The notes under the pieces were generated by a model. The model was not told the DNA's origin. It did no database searches and was given only the letters and a program-made list of their open reading frames with translations. From Bacillota bacterium (GTDB lineage Bacteria; Bacillota; Clostridia; Acetivibrionales; DTU013): DNA of 64,000 nt. Positions 54,601 to 63,150 of the stretch are shown here, in pieces (position 1 is the stretch's first letter; each line of letters starts with the position of its first letter). The DNA lies in assembly GCA_023412915.1 (NCBI GenBank), contig JAEZRE010000010.1:1-64000 (forward strand), read 5' to 3'. The position numbers were made by a program, and so were the translations under genes.

Positions 54601-55188
54601 ATGAACAGCGATAAACCGACACGAGAATATGCATTTGATGTTTTCAAAAAGTACAACAAAAGCGACAGCCTTATTAAGCATGCATTGTCAGTTGAAGCCG
54701 TGATGAGGCACTTGGCGGAACTGCTTGACGAGGACCCCGAAAAATGGGGCATAATAGGCCTGCTGCACGATATAGATTATGAGCTGTATCCACAGGAGCA
54801 TTGTGTCAAAGCCGTCGATATACTTCTCGAGAACGGATTTGCCGACGACTATATTCATGCTGTGGTAAGCCACGGTTATGGCATTTGCAGCAAGGTTGAG
54901 CCGACGGCAAGGATGGAGAAGGTTCTGTACACTATCGACGAGCTTACGGGACTGGTCACAGCCACGGCTTTGATGAGGCCGAGCAGGAGCGTTCTTGACA
55001 CCGAGACGAAGTCGGTTATGAAAAAGTGGAAACAGAAGAGCTTCGCCGCAGGCGTCAACAGGGAGCTCATAGAGGAGGGCGCAAGGATGCTCGGAATGGA
55101 GCTCGAATTCATTGTTGAAGAGACCATAAACGGGATGCGTAAGGCTGCCGACAGCATTGGCCTGAAGGGCGAGCCGAACGGCCAATAA
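54601..55188 (+). CDS. HD domain protein (HDIG-like)
   Basis: A 195-residue protein with metal-ligand motif IGLLHDIDYELYPQEH (HD) and an upstream His in LIKHALSVEAVMRHLA, ordering as in HDIG-type phosphohydrolases. The conserved VSHGYGICSKVEPTARMEK segment is typical of a stand-alone clostridial subfamily. The likely activity is hydrolysis of a nucleotide or phosphate monoester, substrate unknown. ATG 54601 is taken as start; an in-frame GTG at 54592 is possible. Confidence 0.85.
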   Translation: MNSDKPTREYAFDVFKKYNKSDSLIKHALSVEAVMRHLAELLDEDPEKWGIIGLLHDIDYELYPQEHCVKAVDILLENGFADDYIHAVVSHGYGICSKVEPTARMEKVLYTIDELTGLVTATALMRPSRSVLDTETKSVMKKWKQKSFAAGVNRELIEEGARMLGMELEFIVEETINGMRKAADSIGLKGEPNGQ

Positions 55189-55265
55189 AATATTGTGAAT
55201 CAGAAAATTACTATAGGATAAGGGGAGTCCAAAAAGTGTGAACGGTGGACTCGTAACAGGGAAAA

Positions 55266-56708
55266 ATGGATACTAGAAAACGAAATATTACCGTAGCAAT
55301 AACAGTCGCAATGTTCCTGGGAGCTGTGGAAGGGACGGTCGTCACTACCGCGGTCCCGACCATTGTCAAGGAACTGAGCGGCTTTGAACTGATAAGCTGG
55401 GTCTTTTCAATATACCTTCTGACGTCTGCCGTTTCCATCCCCATTTGCGGCAAGCTCTGTGACCTGTATGGCAGGAAAAACATACTTACCGTCGGGATAG
55501 TAATCTTTCTGGCAGGCAGTACGATGTGCGGCCTGTCGTCAAGCATGTACGAACTGGTTGCTTTTCGCGCCCTGCAGGGGATAGGAGCGGGGGCGATATT
55601 TACCGTGACCTTTACCATAGTGGGCGATGTTTTCGAGCTTGAGGAGCGTGCAAAGGTGCAGGGCTGGATGAGTTCCACCTGGGGGGTGGCAAGCCTTGTC
55701 GGGCCTTTTGTCGGCGGCTTCCTGATCGACAATCTTTCGTGGCACTGGATCTTTTTTATAAACATACCCTTCGGTGTATTGTCGATAATACTTCTGCAGA
55801 GGAATCTTAAGGAAAGCTTCGCAAGAGAGAGGCACAGGATAGATGCTGCTGGCTCGGTATTATTGTCGGCTGGCATAATTGCTCTTTTATACGGATTTTT
55901 GATGTTCGGGGAAAACGACTTTGCCACGTTGGCATCTCTGCTGGTTTCCGCCGGCTTTCTGGCTGTTTTCTATGTTGTTGAAAAAAAGGCCGGGGAACCG
56001 ATCGTACCTTTCGATGTCTTCACAAAAACCAACACGATCGTGAATATAGTCAGTTTTCTGGCTTCTGCAGTGTTGATAGCCATCAATGTATACATGCCCC
56101 TGTACATACAAAATGTACTCGGCTTGAGTGCCACGGTGTCGGGCCTTACTATGGCGCCCATGTCCGTGACCTGGCTGCTGGCATCGGTGTATGTGGGGAA
56201 AGCCATTCCGAGGTTCGGTGAGAAGGCGGTAATAGCGGTTTCGTCGCTGGTGGTCGCGGCGAGCTGCCTCCTGCTGCCTACGCTTGGCCTGAATTCCCCG
56301 CTGTTTCTGGTAATCGTATATACATCGGTGATGGGTTTAGGCTTCGGGGCCGGCTTTACGACGCTTACGATAGTCGTACAGATGTCGGTGGACTACAATA
56401 AACGCGGGGCCGCCACGGCTTCCAACTCTTTGGTCCGAACGCTGGGGCAGACGATAGGGATCAGTATTTTCGGAAGCGTTTTCAACCTGGCGATAGTGAA
56501 TTATCTGACCGGGGTCGGAATCCGGGGAGTGGACGCCGGAAACCTGTATTCCACGACCGATATCAACAACGCGGCTTACCTGGAGCAGGTCAGATCGTCC
56601 CAGGTTTCGGGGCTTCATATCATTTATGCCGCAATGATCCTCATCGCGCTGGCCAGTCTTATCTTATCCTTCATGCTCCCTAAAAATCAAACTGCCGAAC
56701 CCGGGTAA
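55266..56708 (+). CDS. DHA2-type MFS multidrug transporter
   Basis: A 480-residue protein with 14 predicted membrane helices. Motif A-like GKLCDLYGRKN, motif C-like region GGFLIDNLSWHWIFFINIPFG and the start AMFLGAVEGTVVTTAVPTI are typical of the DHA2 (EmrB/LfrA/TetA(L)-like) drug:H+ antiporters. The next gene, an SDR, begins 48 bases downstream and may be co-transcribed. Confidence 0.93.
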   Translation: MDTRKRNITVAITVAMFLGAVEGTVVTTAVPTIVKELSGFELISWVFSIYLLTSAVSIPICGKLCDLYGRKNILTVGIVIFLAGSTMCGLSSSMYELVAFRALQGIGAGAIFTVTFTIVGDVFELEERAKVQGWMSSTWGVASLVGPFVGGFLIDNLSWHWIFFINIPFGVLSIILLQRNLKESFARERHRIDAAGSVLLSAGIIALLYGFLMFGENDFATLASLLVSAGFLAVFYVVEKKAGEPIVPFDVFTKTNTIVNIVSFLASAVLIAINVYMPLYIQNVLGLSATVSGLTMAPMSVTWLLASVYVGKAIPRFGEKAVIAVSSLVVAASCLLLPTLGLNSPLFLVIVYTSVMGLGFGAGFTTLTIVVQMSVDYNKRGAATASNSLVRTLGQTIGISIFGSVFNLAIVNYLTGVGIRGVDAGNLYSTTDINNAAYLEQVRSSQVSGLHIIYAAMILIALASLILSFMLPKNQTAEPG

Positions 56709-56756
56709 AGGATATAATATCATCAGAAACAATGGAGCGGTGGAAAGGAGACAAAC

Positions 56757-57470
56757 ATGTTCACTGACAAGGTGGTAGTCGTGACCGGAGGCGCCAATGG
56801 CATTGGAAAGGTCATATGTGACGAGTTTGAAAAGCAGGGAGCACACGTCTGCATTATCGATAAGGAACCCAATGCGTACTTTATCGGAGATATAGCCGAC
56901 GAGAGCTCCCTACGGGCATTTTCGGAAAAGGTCCTAGCCGAATACGGCAGGGTAGATTGCCTCATAAACAATGCATGCCTTACGCGGGGCGGGATCGAAA
57001 ACTGTTCATACGAGGATTTCAACTATGTCCTGCGCACAGGGGTCTCTGCTCCTTTCATGCTGGCGAAGTTGTTCAGGGAACACTTCAGCGATGAAGCGGC
57101 GATCGTAAATATATCTTCGAGCAGGGACAGGATGAGCCAGCCGAATACGGAAAGCTACACTGCGGCGAAAGGCGGAATAGCGGCGCTGACCCATGCGCTG
57201 GCAGTAAGCCTGTCCGGCAGGGTAAGGGTCAACTCCATAAGCCCCGGCTGGATAGAAACGCAGGGAAACGAATTACATGGGGCTGATAAAACGCAGCATC
57301 CCGCAGGCAGGGTAGGGAACCCTCTGGATATAGCCAATATGGCGCTGTACCTTTGCAGTGAAAAGGCGGGCTTCATTACAGGAGAAAATATATCTGTGGA
57401 CGGCGGGATGACAAAGCTCATGATATACCACAACGACTACGGCTGGACATATGACGGCGGCGAAAAATAA
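56757..57470 (+). CDS. Short-chain dehydrogenase/reductase
   Basis: A 237-residue SDR with nucleotide motif TGGANGIG (residues 8-15), NNAC in the NNAG position, Ser in NISSSRDRM and catalytic YTAAK. The C-terminal ISVDGGMTKL is typical. AAGGAG precedes the ATG. It follows a drug exporter gene and is closed by a hairpin terminator. The substrate is unknown. Confidence 0.9.
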   Translation: MFTDKVVVVTGGANGIGKVICDEFEKQGAHVCIIDKEPNAYFIGDIADESSLRAFSEKVLAEYGRVDCLINNACLTRGGIENCSYEDFNYVLRTGVSAPFMLAKLFREHFSDEAAIVNISSSRDRMSQPNTESYTAAKGGIAALTHALAVSLSGRVRVNSISPGWIETQGNELHGADKTQHPAGRVGNPLDIANMALYLCSEKAGFITGENISVDGGMTKLMIYHNDYGWTYDGGEK

Positions 57471-57497
57471 CGGCTTTATAAAGCCGCTTTGTTATTT
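57471..57497 (+). terminator. Intrinsic terminator after the SDR gene
   Basis: CGGCTTTATAAAGCCG is a self-complementary 16-mer right at the stop codon, followed by CTTTGTTATTTT. Confidence 0.7.
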
Positions 57498-57552
57498 TAA
57501 TTCACTCAATATGGGTAAAATACTCATAAATACATAAAAGGGGTATATCCAT

Positions 57553-58797
57553 ATGAGTGAAGAAATCAACAACCGCAAATACCGCCAGGAAGTTATAAAA
57601 GATGTGATTTCGCAGCTCCATGCCGGAAAAAGCGTGGATGAAGTAAAAGGCAAATTCGATGAAGTATTCGGGAACGTTTCCGTCAATGAGATAACTCAGG
57701 CGGAGCAGGCGCTTATCGCCGACGGTCTGCCGGTCGAAGAGATTCAGCGCCTCTGCGACGTACACGCCGCGGTGTTCAAAGGTTCGATCGAGGAGATACA
57801 TCAGCCTGCCGACCCGACGGAGATACCGGGACATCCGGTAAACATCCTGAAGGCGGAAAACCGCGCTATCCAAAGGCTGATAGAAAATATGGGCGCTCAG
57901 CTCTCCGCGGCCAAAGAAACAGGCATCGGCAAGGAACTCGTCGATAATTTCGAAAAGTTGGGCGAGCTTGACCGTCATTATCTTAAGAAGGAGAACCTGC
58001 TGTTCCCGTTTATGGAGAAGTACGGTATAACTGCGCCTCCGAAAGTGATGTGGGGCGTTGATGACCAGATACGCGGCAAGCTGAAGGAAGTCAAAGACTT
58101 GTTGAAAGGGAATGCCGGTTTCGATTTTTTCAGGGATAAGGCGGATGATCTGCTTACAAGCATAGGTGAAATGATATTCAAGGAAGAGAACATAATGCTG
58201 CCCATGCTGCTCGAAAATCTGACACAGGACGAATGGAGGCTCGTTGCGGACGGCAGCGGAGAATTCGGCTATTGCCTGCTTCCAAGGGCGCCGGTATGGA
58301 AGGCCTCGGATCGCGGCGAACAGGCTTCAAATGCTGAAAACGGCACAAGCAACACAGGAGAAGACGCCGGGGGCAAGGATACTGTCGGGGTGGCGAAATT
58401 TCCAACCGGCGAATTGAAAACCGAAGAACTTGTCCGGATGCTTGACACTCTGCCGATAGACATAACGTTCGTGGATAGGAACGACTCCGTCAAATACTTC
58501 TCCCAGAATGCGGAGAGGATATTTCCGAGGGTAAAGGCCATAATCGGCAGGAAGGTCGGCGCCTGTCATCCTCCGGCGAGCGTGCACATAGTGGAAGGCA
58601 TAGTAAACGATTTCAAGGCCGGGAAAAAGGACCATGAGGATTTCTGGATAAACATGGGCGGAAGGTATGTATACATAAGGTACTTTGCCGTCAGGGGAGA
58701 TAACGGGGAATACCTGGGAACGCTGGAAGTGACCCAGGATATCAAGCCGATACAGGATATTGCCGGGGAAAAGCGTCTGGTATCTGAGCAGCAGTGA
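57553..58797 (+). CDS. DUF438 protein with hemerythrin-like and PAS domains
   Basis: The 414-residue protein has an N-terminal DUF438 helical domain, a hemerythrin-like HHE region (HPVNILKAENRAI; DRHYLKKENLLFPFMEKYG; FKEENIMLPMLLENL) able to bind a di-iron site, and a C-terminal PAS domain with the family block GRKVGACHPPASVHIVE. No output domain follows, so it may act as an oxygen, NO or redox sensor or a storage protein. AAGGGG precedes the ATG. It stands alone, convergent with the MacAB-like operon. Confidence 0.9.
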   Translation: MSEEINNRKYRQEVIKDVISQLHAGKSVDEVKGKFDEVFGNVSVNEITQAEQALIADGLPVEEIQRLCDVHAAVFKGSIEEIHQPADPTEIPGHPVNILKAENRAIQRLIENMGAQLSAAKETGIGKELVDNFEKLGELDRHYLKKENLLFPFMEKYGITAPPKVMWGVDDQIRGKLKEVKDLLKGNAGFDFFRDKADDLLTSIGEMIFKEENIMLPMLLENLTQDEWRLVADGSGEFGYCLLPRAPVWKASDRGEQASNAENGTSNTGEDAGGKDTVGVAKFPTGELKTEELVRMLDTLPIDITFVDRNDSVKYFSQNAERIFPRVKAIIGRKVGACHPPASVHIVEGIVNDFKAGKKDHEDFWINMGGRYVYIRYFAVRGDNGEYLGTLEVTQDIKPIQDIAGEKRLVSEQQ

Positions 58798-58832
58798 ACT
58801 AATTGGAATTGGTCGGAACTTCAGGGACGGGA

Positions 58833-58863
58833 ACGGAGGGACGGTTCCAACGCCCTCCGTTTC
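58833..58863. terminator. Bidirectional hairpin between convergent genes
   Basis: ACGGAGGG (58833-58840) pairs with CCCTCCGT (58853-58860) around a 12-base loop that can itself form a CG/CG pair. T-runs are short on both sides. Confidence 0.6.
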
Positions 58864-58867
58864 AACC

Positions 58868-60040
58868 TCATATATGCCTGAGCGCGTCTATCGGGTTCAG
58901 CCTGCTTGCCTTTCTCGCGGGCGCAAATCCGAAAACGATGCCAACTACGCTTGAGAAGCCGACTGCCAGGAGTACGGTCCAGATGGAAAACGGGAACATG
59001 AAGCCTATAAGCACCGCCGCCGCTGCAGCGATAAGCAGGCCGAAGACCATTCCGATTATGCCTCCGAACAGCGAAATGAAGATGGATTCGATCAGGAACT
59101 GGAGCTGTATCCTTGAAGGCTCGGCCCCAAGCGCTTTCCTCAGACCGATTTCGGCCGTCCTTTCTGTTACCGATACGAGCATCATATTCATTATTCCAAT
59201 ACCGCCGACGATCAGGGAAATAGAGGCGATGCCTGCAAGCAGAAGCGACATCAGGCCCGTTATATTTCCGAGAGTATTGATTATGTCCTGCATATTGTAA
59301 ACTTTGAAGGTGTTTTCGTGGTAATTGAACGCCTGGTTAAGTACATCGTTTATGGAGGATATGATCTCATCCGCTCTGCTCGAATCCGCCATATATACCT
59401 CTACGCTTGCCACCGTACTGATGCCCAGATTGCTCATGGCAGCCGTGTAAGGAATCAGAACAGCGTCGTTTGTTGAGGTCGTGCTGAGCCCGCTCTGCTC
59501 TTTCAATACGCCAACTATGGTATATGAGCTGCCATTTATCAGCAATTTCCTGCCCAGAGGCTGAACGCCGAAAAACATATCCTGTTCTATCTGGCTGCCG
59601 ATCACGGCTACGTGGTTTTTACAGTTCACGTCCAGTATATTGATACCTCTCCCCGTTTCGACAGTTTCAGCGTTCTTTTTGAAGTAATAGTCATTCTTGC
59701 CCTGGATCGAAACACCGGTTTCAACTTCCTTGCCGAATACAATCGACGAGCTTCCCGAGACAGTCGGAGAGACCCCACCCACGTATTCCAGCTTTGACAG
59801 CCTCTCAAGGTCCTCTGTGCTAAGACCCCTTTTCAAAGGTGTTCCTGCCGCCTGAATTATCAGCTTGTCGGCGCCAAGCGAGGATATCTGGCTCGTGATG
59901 CTTGAGGTTGCGCCCTGAACTATGCTTATCAGGGCTATTATTGAAGCTATGCCGATAACTATGCCCAGGACGGTCAGAAAGGACCTCATCTTGTTATGGA
60001 TGATGTTGCTCCAGGACATCTTTACGCTTTCTTTGAACAT
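58868..60040 (-). CDS. MacB-like ABC transporter permease (FtsX family)
   Basis: A 390-residue protein with one N-terminal helix (LTVLGIVIGIASIIALIS), a large extracytoplasmic MacB_PCD domain, and three C-terminal helices bearing the FtsX-domain motif RTAEIGLRKALGAEPSRI. It is the separate-permease form of MacB. Its start overlaps the ATPase stop by one base (TGATG). With the ATPase and the adaptor it should form an exporter for peptides, lipids or macrolide-like compounds. Confidence 0.93.
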   Translation of the reverse strand: MFKESVKMSWSNIIHNKMRSFLTVLGIVIGIASIIALISIVQGATSSITSQISSLGADKLIIQAAGTPLKRGLSTEDLERLSKLEYVGGVSPTVSGSSSIVFGKEVETGVSIQGKNDYYFKKNAETVETGRGINILDVNCKNHVAVIGSQIEQDMFFGVQPLGRKLLINGSSYTIVGVLKEQSGLSTTSTNDAVLIPYTAAMSNLGISTVASVEVYMADSSRADEIISSINDVLNQAFNYHENTFKVYNMQDIINTLGNITGLMSLLLAGIASISLIVGGIGIMNMMLVSVTERTAEIGLRKALGAEPSRIQLQFLIESIFISLFGGIIGMVFGLLIAAAAAVLIGFMFPFSIWTVLLAVGFSSVVGIVFGFAPARKASRLNPIDALRHI

Positions 60041-60723
60041 CAGCTCAATTCTCCTTCGCTGAGCCGCCCGTCAAGGATATTCACTATCCGGCCGGCATGC
60101 TTTGCAATATTTATATCATGAGTGATCATAATAATGGTCCGGCCTTCGGAATTGAGTTCTTCAAACAGCGACATTATCTGAAGGCCCGATTTTTGGTCGA
60201 GTGCGCCGGTAGGCTCGTCAGCCAGCAATATAGCCGGCTCAGTCACAACCGAACGCGCTATCGCCACACGCTGCTGCTGCCCGCCCGAAAGCTGGTTGGG
60301 GTAGCTCTTGAGCTTATCCGCCAAACCTACGCGTTCCAGAATGACCTCTGCCTTTTTTGCGCGTTCGGATGGCGGGATCTGTGAATATATCATGGGCAAC
60401 TCGACATTTTCGAGCGCATTCAAGCGCGGAAGCAGCTGAAAACTCTGGAATACGAAACCGATCTCCCTGTTGCGTATCCTGGCAAGCTCTCTTTCATCCA
60501 GTTCCTCTACGTTTTGCCCGTCGAGGATGTATCTGCCGCTCGTAGCGACATCGAGACAGCCTATTATATTCATTAGCGTGGATTTGCCGGAACCGGAAGG
60601 GCCAAGGACCGAAACGAATTCGCCCTCTCTTACCTGCAGGTTTACATGGTCGAGCACCGTTTGCCCGGTCTCACCTACATAATAGCATTTGACTATGTCC
60701 TGCATGTTGAGAATATCTTTCAT
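60040..60723 (-). CDS. MacB/LolD-type ABC transporter ATPase
   Basis: A 227-residue ATPase with Walker A GPSGSGKSTLMNIIG, signature LSGGQQQRVAIARS, Walker B ILLADEPTGALD and the family-specific IGFVFQSFQLLPRLNALENV. ATG 60723 has GGAGG six bases upstream and overlaps the adaptor stop by one base; a TTG at 60726 is less likely. It energises the FtsX-type permease encoded next. Confidence 0.94.
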   Translation of the reverse strand: MKDILNMQDIVKCYYVGETGQTVLDHVNLQVREGEFVSVLGPSGSGKSTLMNIIGCLDVATSGRYILDGQNVEELDERELARIRNREIGFVFQSFQLLPRLNALENVELPMIYSQIPPSERAKKAEVILERVGLADKLKSYPNQLSGGQQQRVAIARSVVTEPAILLADEPTGALDQKSGLQIMSLFEELNSEGRTIIMITHDINIAKHAGRIVNILDGRLSEGELS

Positions 60724-61721
60724 CAACCGCCTCCGCTGCCGAAGGCCCGGGCGCCGGAAGTGTCGGTGCGTGTATTGCCGTTTGCGGTACCGCTGTTGCC
60801 TGTGCCGCTGCCGTTAGCCCCGCCGGCGCCGCTTTCTCTGCGGTTTCCCCTGGCGCCTTTGAACATGCCTCCGAAGGGATCGCCTCCGGTCATTGTGGAG
60901 GACGCCGAAGCGGGCACGAGTACGGTATCGCCGCTGCTCAACCCTCCTTTGATCTGGACATTCGTTCCGTCATTGATTCCGAGCGTTATGTCGACCCTCC
61001 TTATCCTGTTGCCTTCGTACATATAAACGAATGGATTATTTTCCCCATCAAACTGTATGGCCGTCATCGGGAGCAACACCGCATTTCTGACGCTTTTATC
61101 CAGTATCGTCGCCTGTGCCGACATTCCTACCAAAAGATAGTTTTCAGCCGGCAGCGAAATGATGGAGTTGAAATAGGTGACGCCGTTCTGATAAACACCA
61201 TCCCTGGATACGCTGTCCACAGTCCCGGTTATATCCTTACCCAGCGCATTAATGGTAACGGTAGCCGATTTCCCGACAGTTACTGCCGGAAGATCGTATT
61301 CGTCGACCTGGACAGCCAGCTGCAGTTTGCTGTAATCGACTACCTTGCAAAGCTGTGCGCCGGGCGTCAGCTGCGCATTGGGCACCGCGTCGATCTGTGA
61401 TACCGTGCCATCGAACGGCGCGGTTATATTTTGACCTGACGTGGTCGTCATAAGGACATCTCCGTCTTTTACGGACTGATTCAGCGAAACTTTTATCTTC
61501 TTGATCTGTATCGCCCTGTCCGCATACAACACCTGACTGTTCTTTGCCGCCACATAGCCGGAGAAGCTGAAATTTGTGGTTATATTGCCTGTTACCGCTT
61601 TTTCTTCGGTAAAACCGGCGCCTCTCTGTCTAAAAAAGCGAAATGCGATAAATCCAACAATCAAAATTATTAATATGAGCCATATTATGATTTTTGCTTT
61701 TGATTTCCTTTTCATACTCAT
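60723..61721 (-). CDS. HlyD/MacA-type periplasmic adaptor subunit
   Basis: A 332-residue protein with one N-terminal membrane helix (about 11-29), a biotinyl-lipoyl-like domain (AKNSQVLYADRAIQI; APFDGTVSQIDAV), a beta-barrel domain and a C-terminal tail of about 55 residues rich in Gly, Asn, Ser and Thr. In Firmicutes such MacA-like proteins assist MacB-type exporters without an outer-membrane channel. The tail looks disordered and may reach into the wall. First gene of the export operon. Confidence 0.9.
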   Translation of the reverse strand: MSMKRKSKAKIIIWLILIILIVGFIAFRFFRQRGAGFTEEKAVTGNITTNFSFSGYVAAKNSQVLYADRAIQIKKIKVSLNQSVKDGDVLMTTTSGQNITAPFDGTVSQIDAVPNAQLTPGAQLCKVVDYSKLQLAVQVDEYDLPAVTVGKSATVTINALGKDITGTVDSVSRDGVYQNGVTYFNSIISLPAENYLLVGMSAQATILDKSVRNAVLLPMTAIQFDGENNPFVYMYEGNRIRRVDITLGINDGTNVQIKGGLSSGDTVLVPASASSTMTGGDPFGGMFKGARGNRRESGAGGANGSGTGNSGTANGNTRTDTSGARAFGSGGG

Positions 61722-61763
61722 TTTTCTATGTTGTACTCAAATCTGAAATATTATTCCGTCCTG

Positions 61764-61772
61764 TGATATAAT
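61764..61772 (+). promoter_or_regulatory. Extended -10 promoter (TGATATAAT) for the esterase gene
   Basis: TG one base before a perfect TATAAT lies 27 bases upstream of the start codon. The divergent adaptor gene begins at 61721. Confidence 0.5.
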
Positions 61773-61798
61773 AAAGGCCGGAGGCGGATGATCGACTT

Positions 61799-62542
61799 AT
61801 GAGAGGCAAATTGGACCGGTTAGCTATCGATGGGCGAAGCTGTGCGCTATACCTGCCGCCGGATTACAGCGGAGACGGCCGTTATTATCCTGTTGTTTAT
61901 ATGAATGGCTCGGAGGGTATCTCCGATATCCTCGAAAGGATCGAACCTCATTTCGGTTACGATTGCGAGGCTTTTATTCTTCTTGCCGCCGAGCCCCGTG
62001 ATTGGAACGACGATTTCTCGCCCTGGCCTACACCGGCCTTAACGGCCAAAAGCAAGGCGTTTGGCGGTCAGGCTGAAGCTTATCTCAAATTTTTGAGTGA
62101 AAATGTCAAACCGCTGATAGATGCTGATTATCGTACCAGACGGGACTCTTCGGACACTGCGATCGTCGGATACTCGCTGGGTGGGTTGGCTGCGCTTTAT
62201 GCCATGTATACCTGTCCTGCCTTCGGAAGATTCGCGAGTTTGTCCGGTTCGCTGTGGTACGACGGCTGGGTCGGGTTTATGCAATCAGGAATTCCATTGC
62301 ATACCGATTCGCGGGTGTACATATCTTTAGGCAGGAGCGAGGAAAACAGCCGAAATCCTCGAATGGCGCGGGTCGGGGAGTGCACGCGAAAGACCTTTGT
62401 AGCTTTGGAGAAGCAGCTCACGGATGGCGGAAATCTGCAGTTCCAACTGAACGAGGGCGGACATTTCACCGATATTGCCGGCAGGCACGAACTCGCGCTT
62501 GCATGGTTGATGAACCCGAATAATTACTGTTCAAATTGTTGA
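61799..62542 (+). CDS. Alpha/beta-hydrolase esterase, enterochelin-esterase-like
   Basis: A 247-residue cytoplasmic protein of the putative esterase (Esterase_D/Fes) group, with nucleophile elbow GYSLGGLAA, an N-terminal YYPVVYMNGSEG strand and a C-terminal histidine in EGGHFTDIAGRHE. The GGAGG site is 14 bases from the ATG, farther than usual. No siderophore genes are nearby, so the ester or acyl substrate is open. It is divergent from the MacAB-like operon. Confidence 0.88.
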   Translation: MRGKLDRLAIDGRSCALYLPPDYSGDGRYYPVVYMNGSEGISDILERIEPHFGYDCEAFILLAAEPRDWNDDFSPWPTPALTAKSKAFGGQAEAYLKFLSENVKPLIDADYRTRRDSSDTAIVGYSLGGLAALYAMYTCPAFGRFASLSGSLWYDGWVGFMQSGIPLHTDSRVYISLGRSEENSRNPRMARVGECTRKTFVALEKQLTDGGNLQFQLNEGGHFTDIAGRHELALAWLMNPNNYCSNC

Positions 62543-62584
62543 AAATATAAGTAAACATAATAGACAGTGCAGGAGGGTTCAGAT

Positions 62585-62872
62585 ATGAATATCCATAAAA
62601 AAGACCTTGACCTAAAGCAGACGTTTGATATAAACAATATTTCTTTTAACAATGTCAGCGGCGAGTTCGAAAAAAACTTCAGAACACAATATGCGGACGC
62701 ATTGGAGCGCATATCCGACAACGACGATTGTCTGAGAGACGCATCGGGAGCAAGCAAACTTGGTATTTTGGAGCAGATGGCGAGGCACATCGGTTCATAT
62801 GACCGGACTTCTGATTTCAATACGAGCTACGAGCAGCTGATAAAGGAATATGAGCCTTTTACCGAGACCTGA
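62585..62872 (+). CDS. Small protein of unknown function
   Basis: I do not recognise this 95-residue protein. It is acidic and soluble, with no membrane segment, signal peptide or cysteine pair, and looks helical. The start is ATG 62585 with AGGAGGG at ideal spacing, which supports real translation. It lies 42 bases after the esterase gene on the same strand and is followed by a GC-rich terminator hairpin, so the two may form a small operon. Confidence 0.7.
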   Translation: MNIHKKDLDLKQTFDINNISFNNVSGEFEKNFRTQYADALERISDNDDCLRDASGASKLGILEQMARHIGSYDRTSDFNTSYEQLIKEYEPFTET

Positions 62873-62905
62873 TCTGCCGGAGCAGGGCGCAGCCAAGGAA
62901 ATTCG

Positions 62906-62936
62906 GGCGTCGGCGATATAAGCCGGCGCCTTCTTT
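62906..62936 (+). terminator. Intrinsic terminator
   Basis: A 9-bp stem with one T-G pair (62906-62914 with 62922-62930), seven-base loop, followed by TTCTTTATG. Confidence 0.75.
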
Positions 62937-62980
62937 ATGTAAACTTTTTTCTTTTCATTAACAAATTCTGAATAAACCTA

Positions 62981-63107
62981 TGTTATAATGTAGAATGCAA
63001 TGTTAAAATAACTTGTTAAGCGTATGCGGAGCAGTTATACAAGAAATGTTATGGAATCGTGATTGTGGTTGCCTGCGGAGTCTTGAGACCCGTGTCTGAA
63101 TTTTTTT
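62981..63107 (+). promoter_or_regulatory. Extended -10 promoter and structured leader before the PAS sensor gene
   Basis: TGTTATAAT (62981-62989) starts a leader of about 155 bases. It contains a possible hairpin (63012-63019 with 63035-63043, one bulge) and a short AGAC/GTCT stem followed by seven T's (63086-63107). I could not match it to a known riboswitch class. Confidence 0.35.
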
Positions 63108-63150
63108 CCAAAGTCATGAAGATTCCCATTCGGAAATAAGCGGAGTATAT

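Noticed and set aside
63001..63107. A cyclic-di-GMP (GEMM) riboswitch upstream of the PAS sensor gene
   Set aside because: The conserved GEMM-I core such as GACGCAAAGC is not present, and I saw no GEMM-II core.
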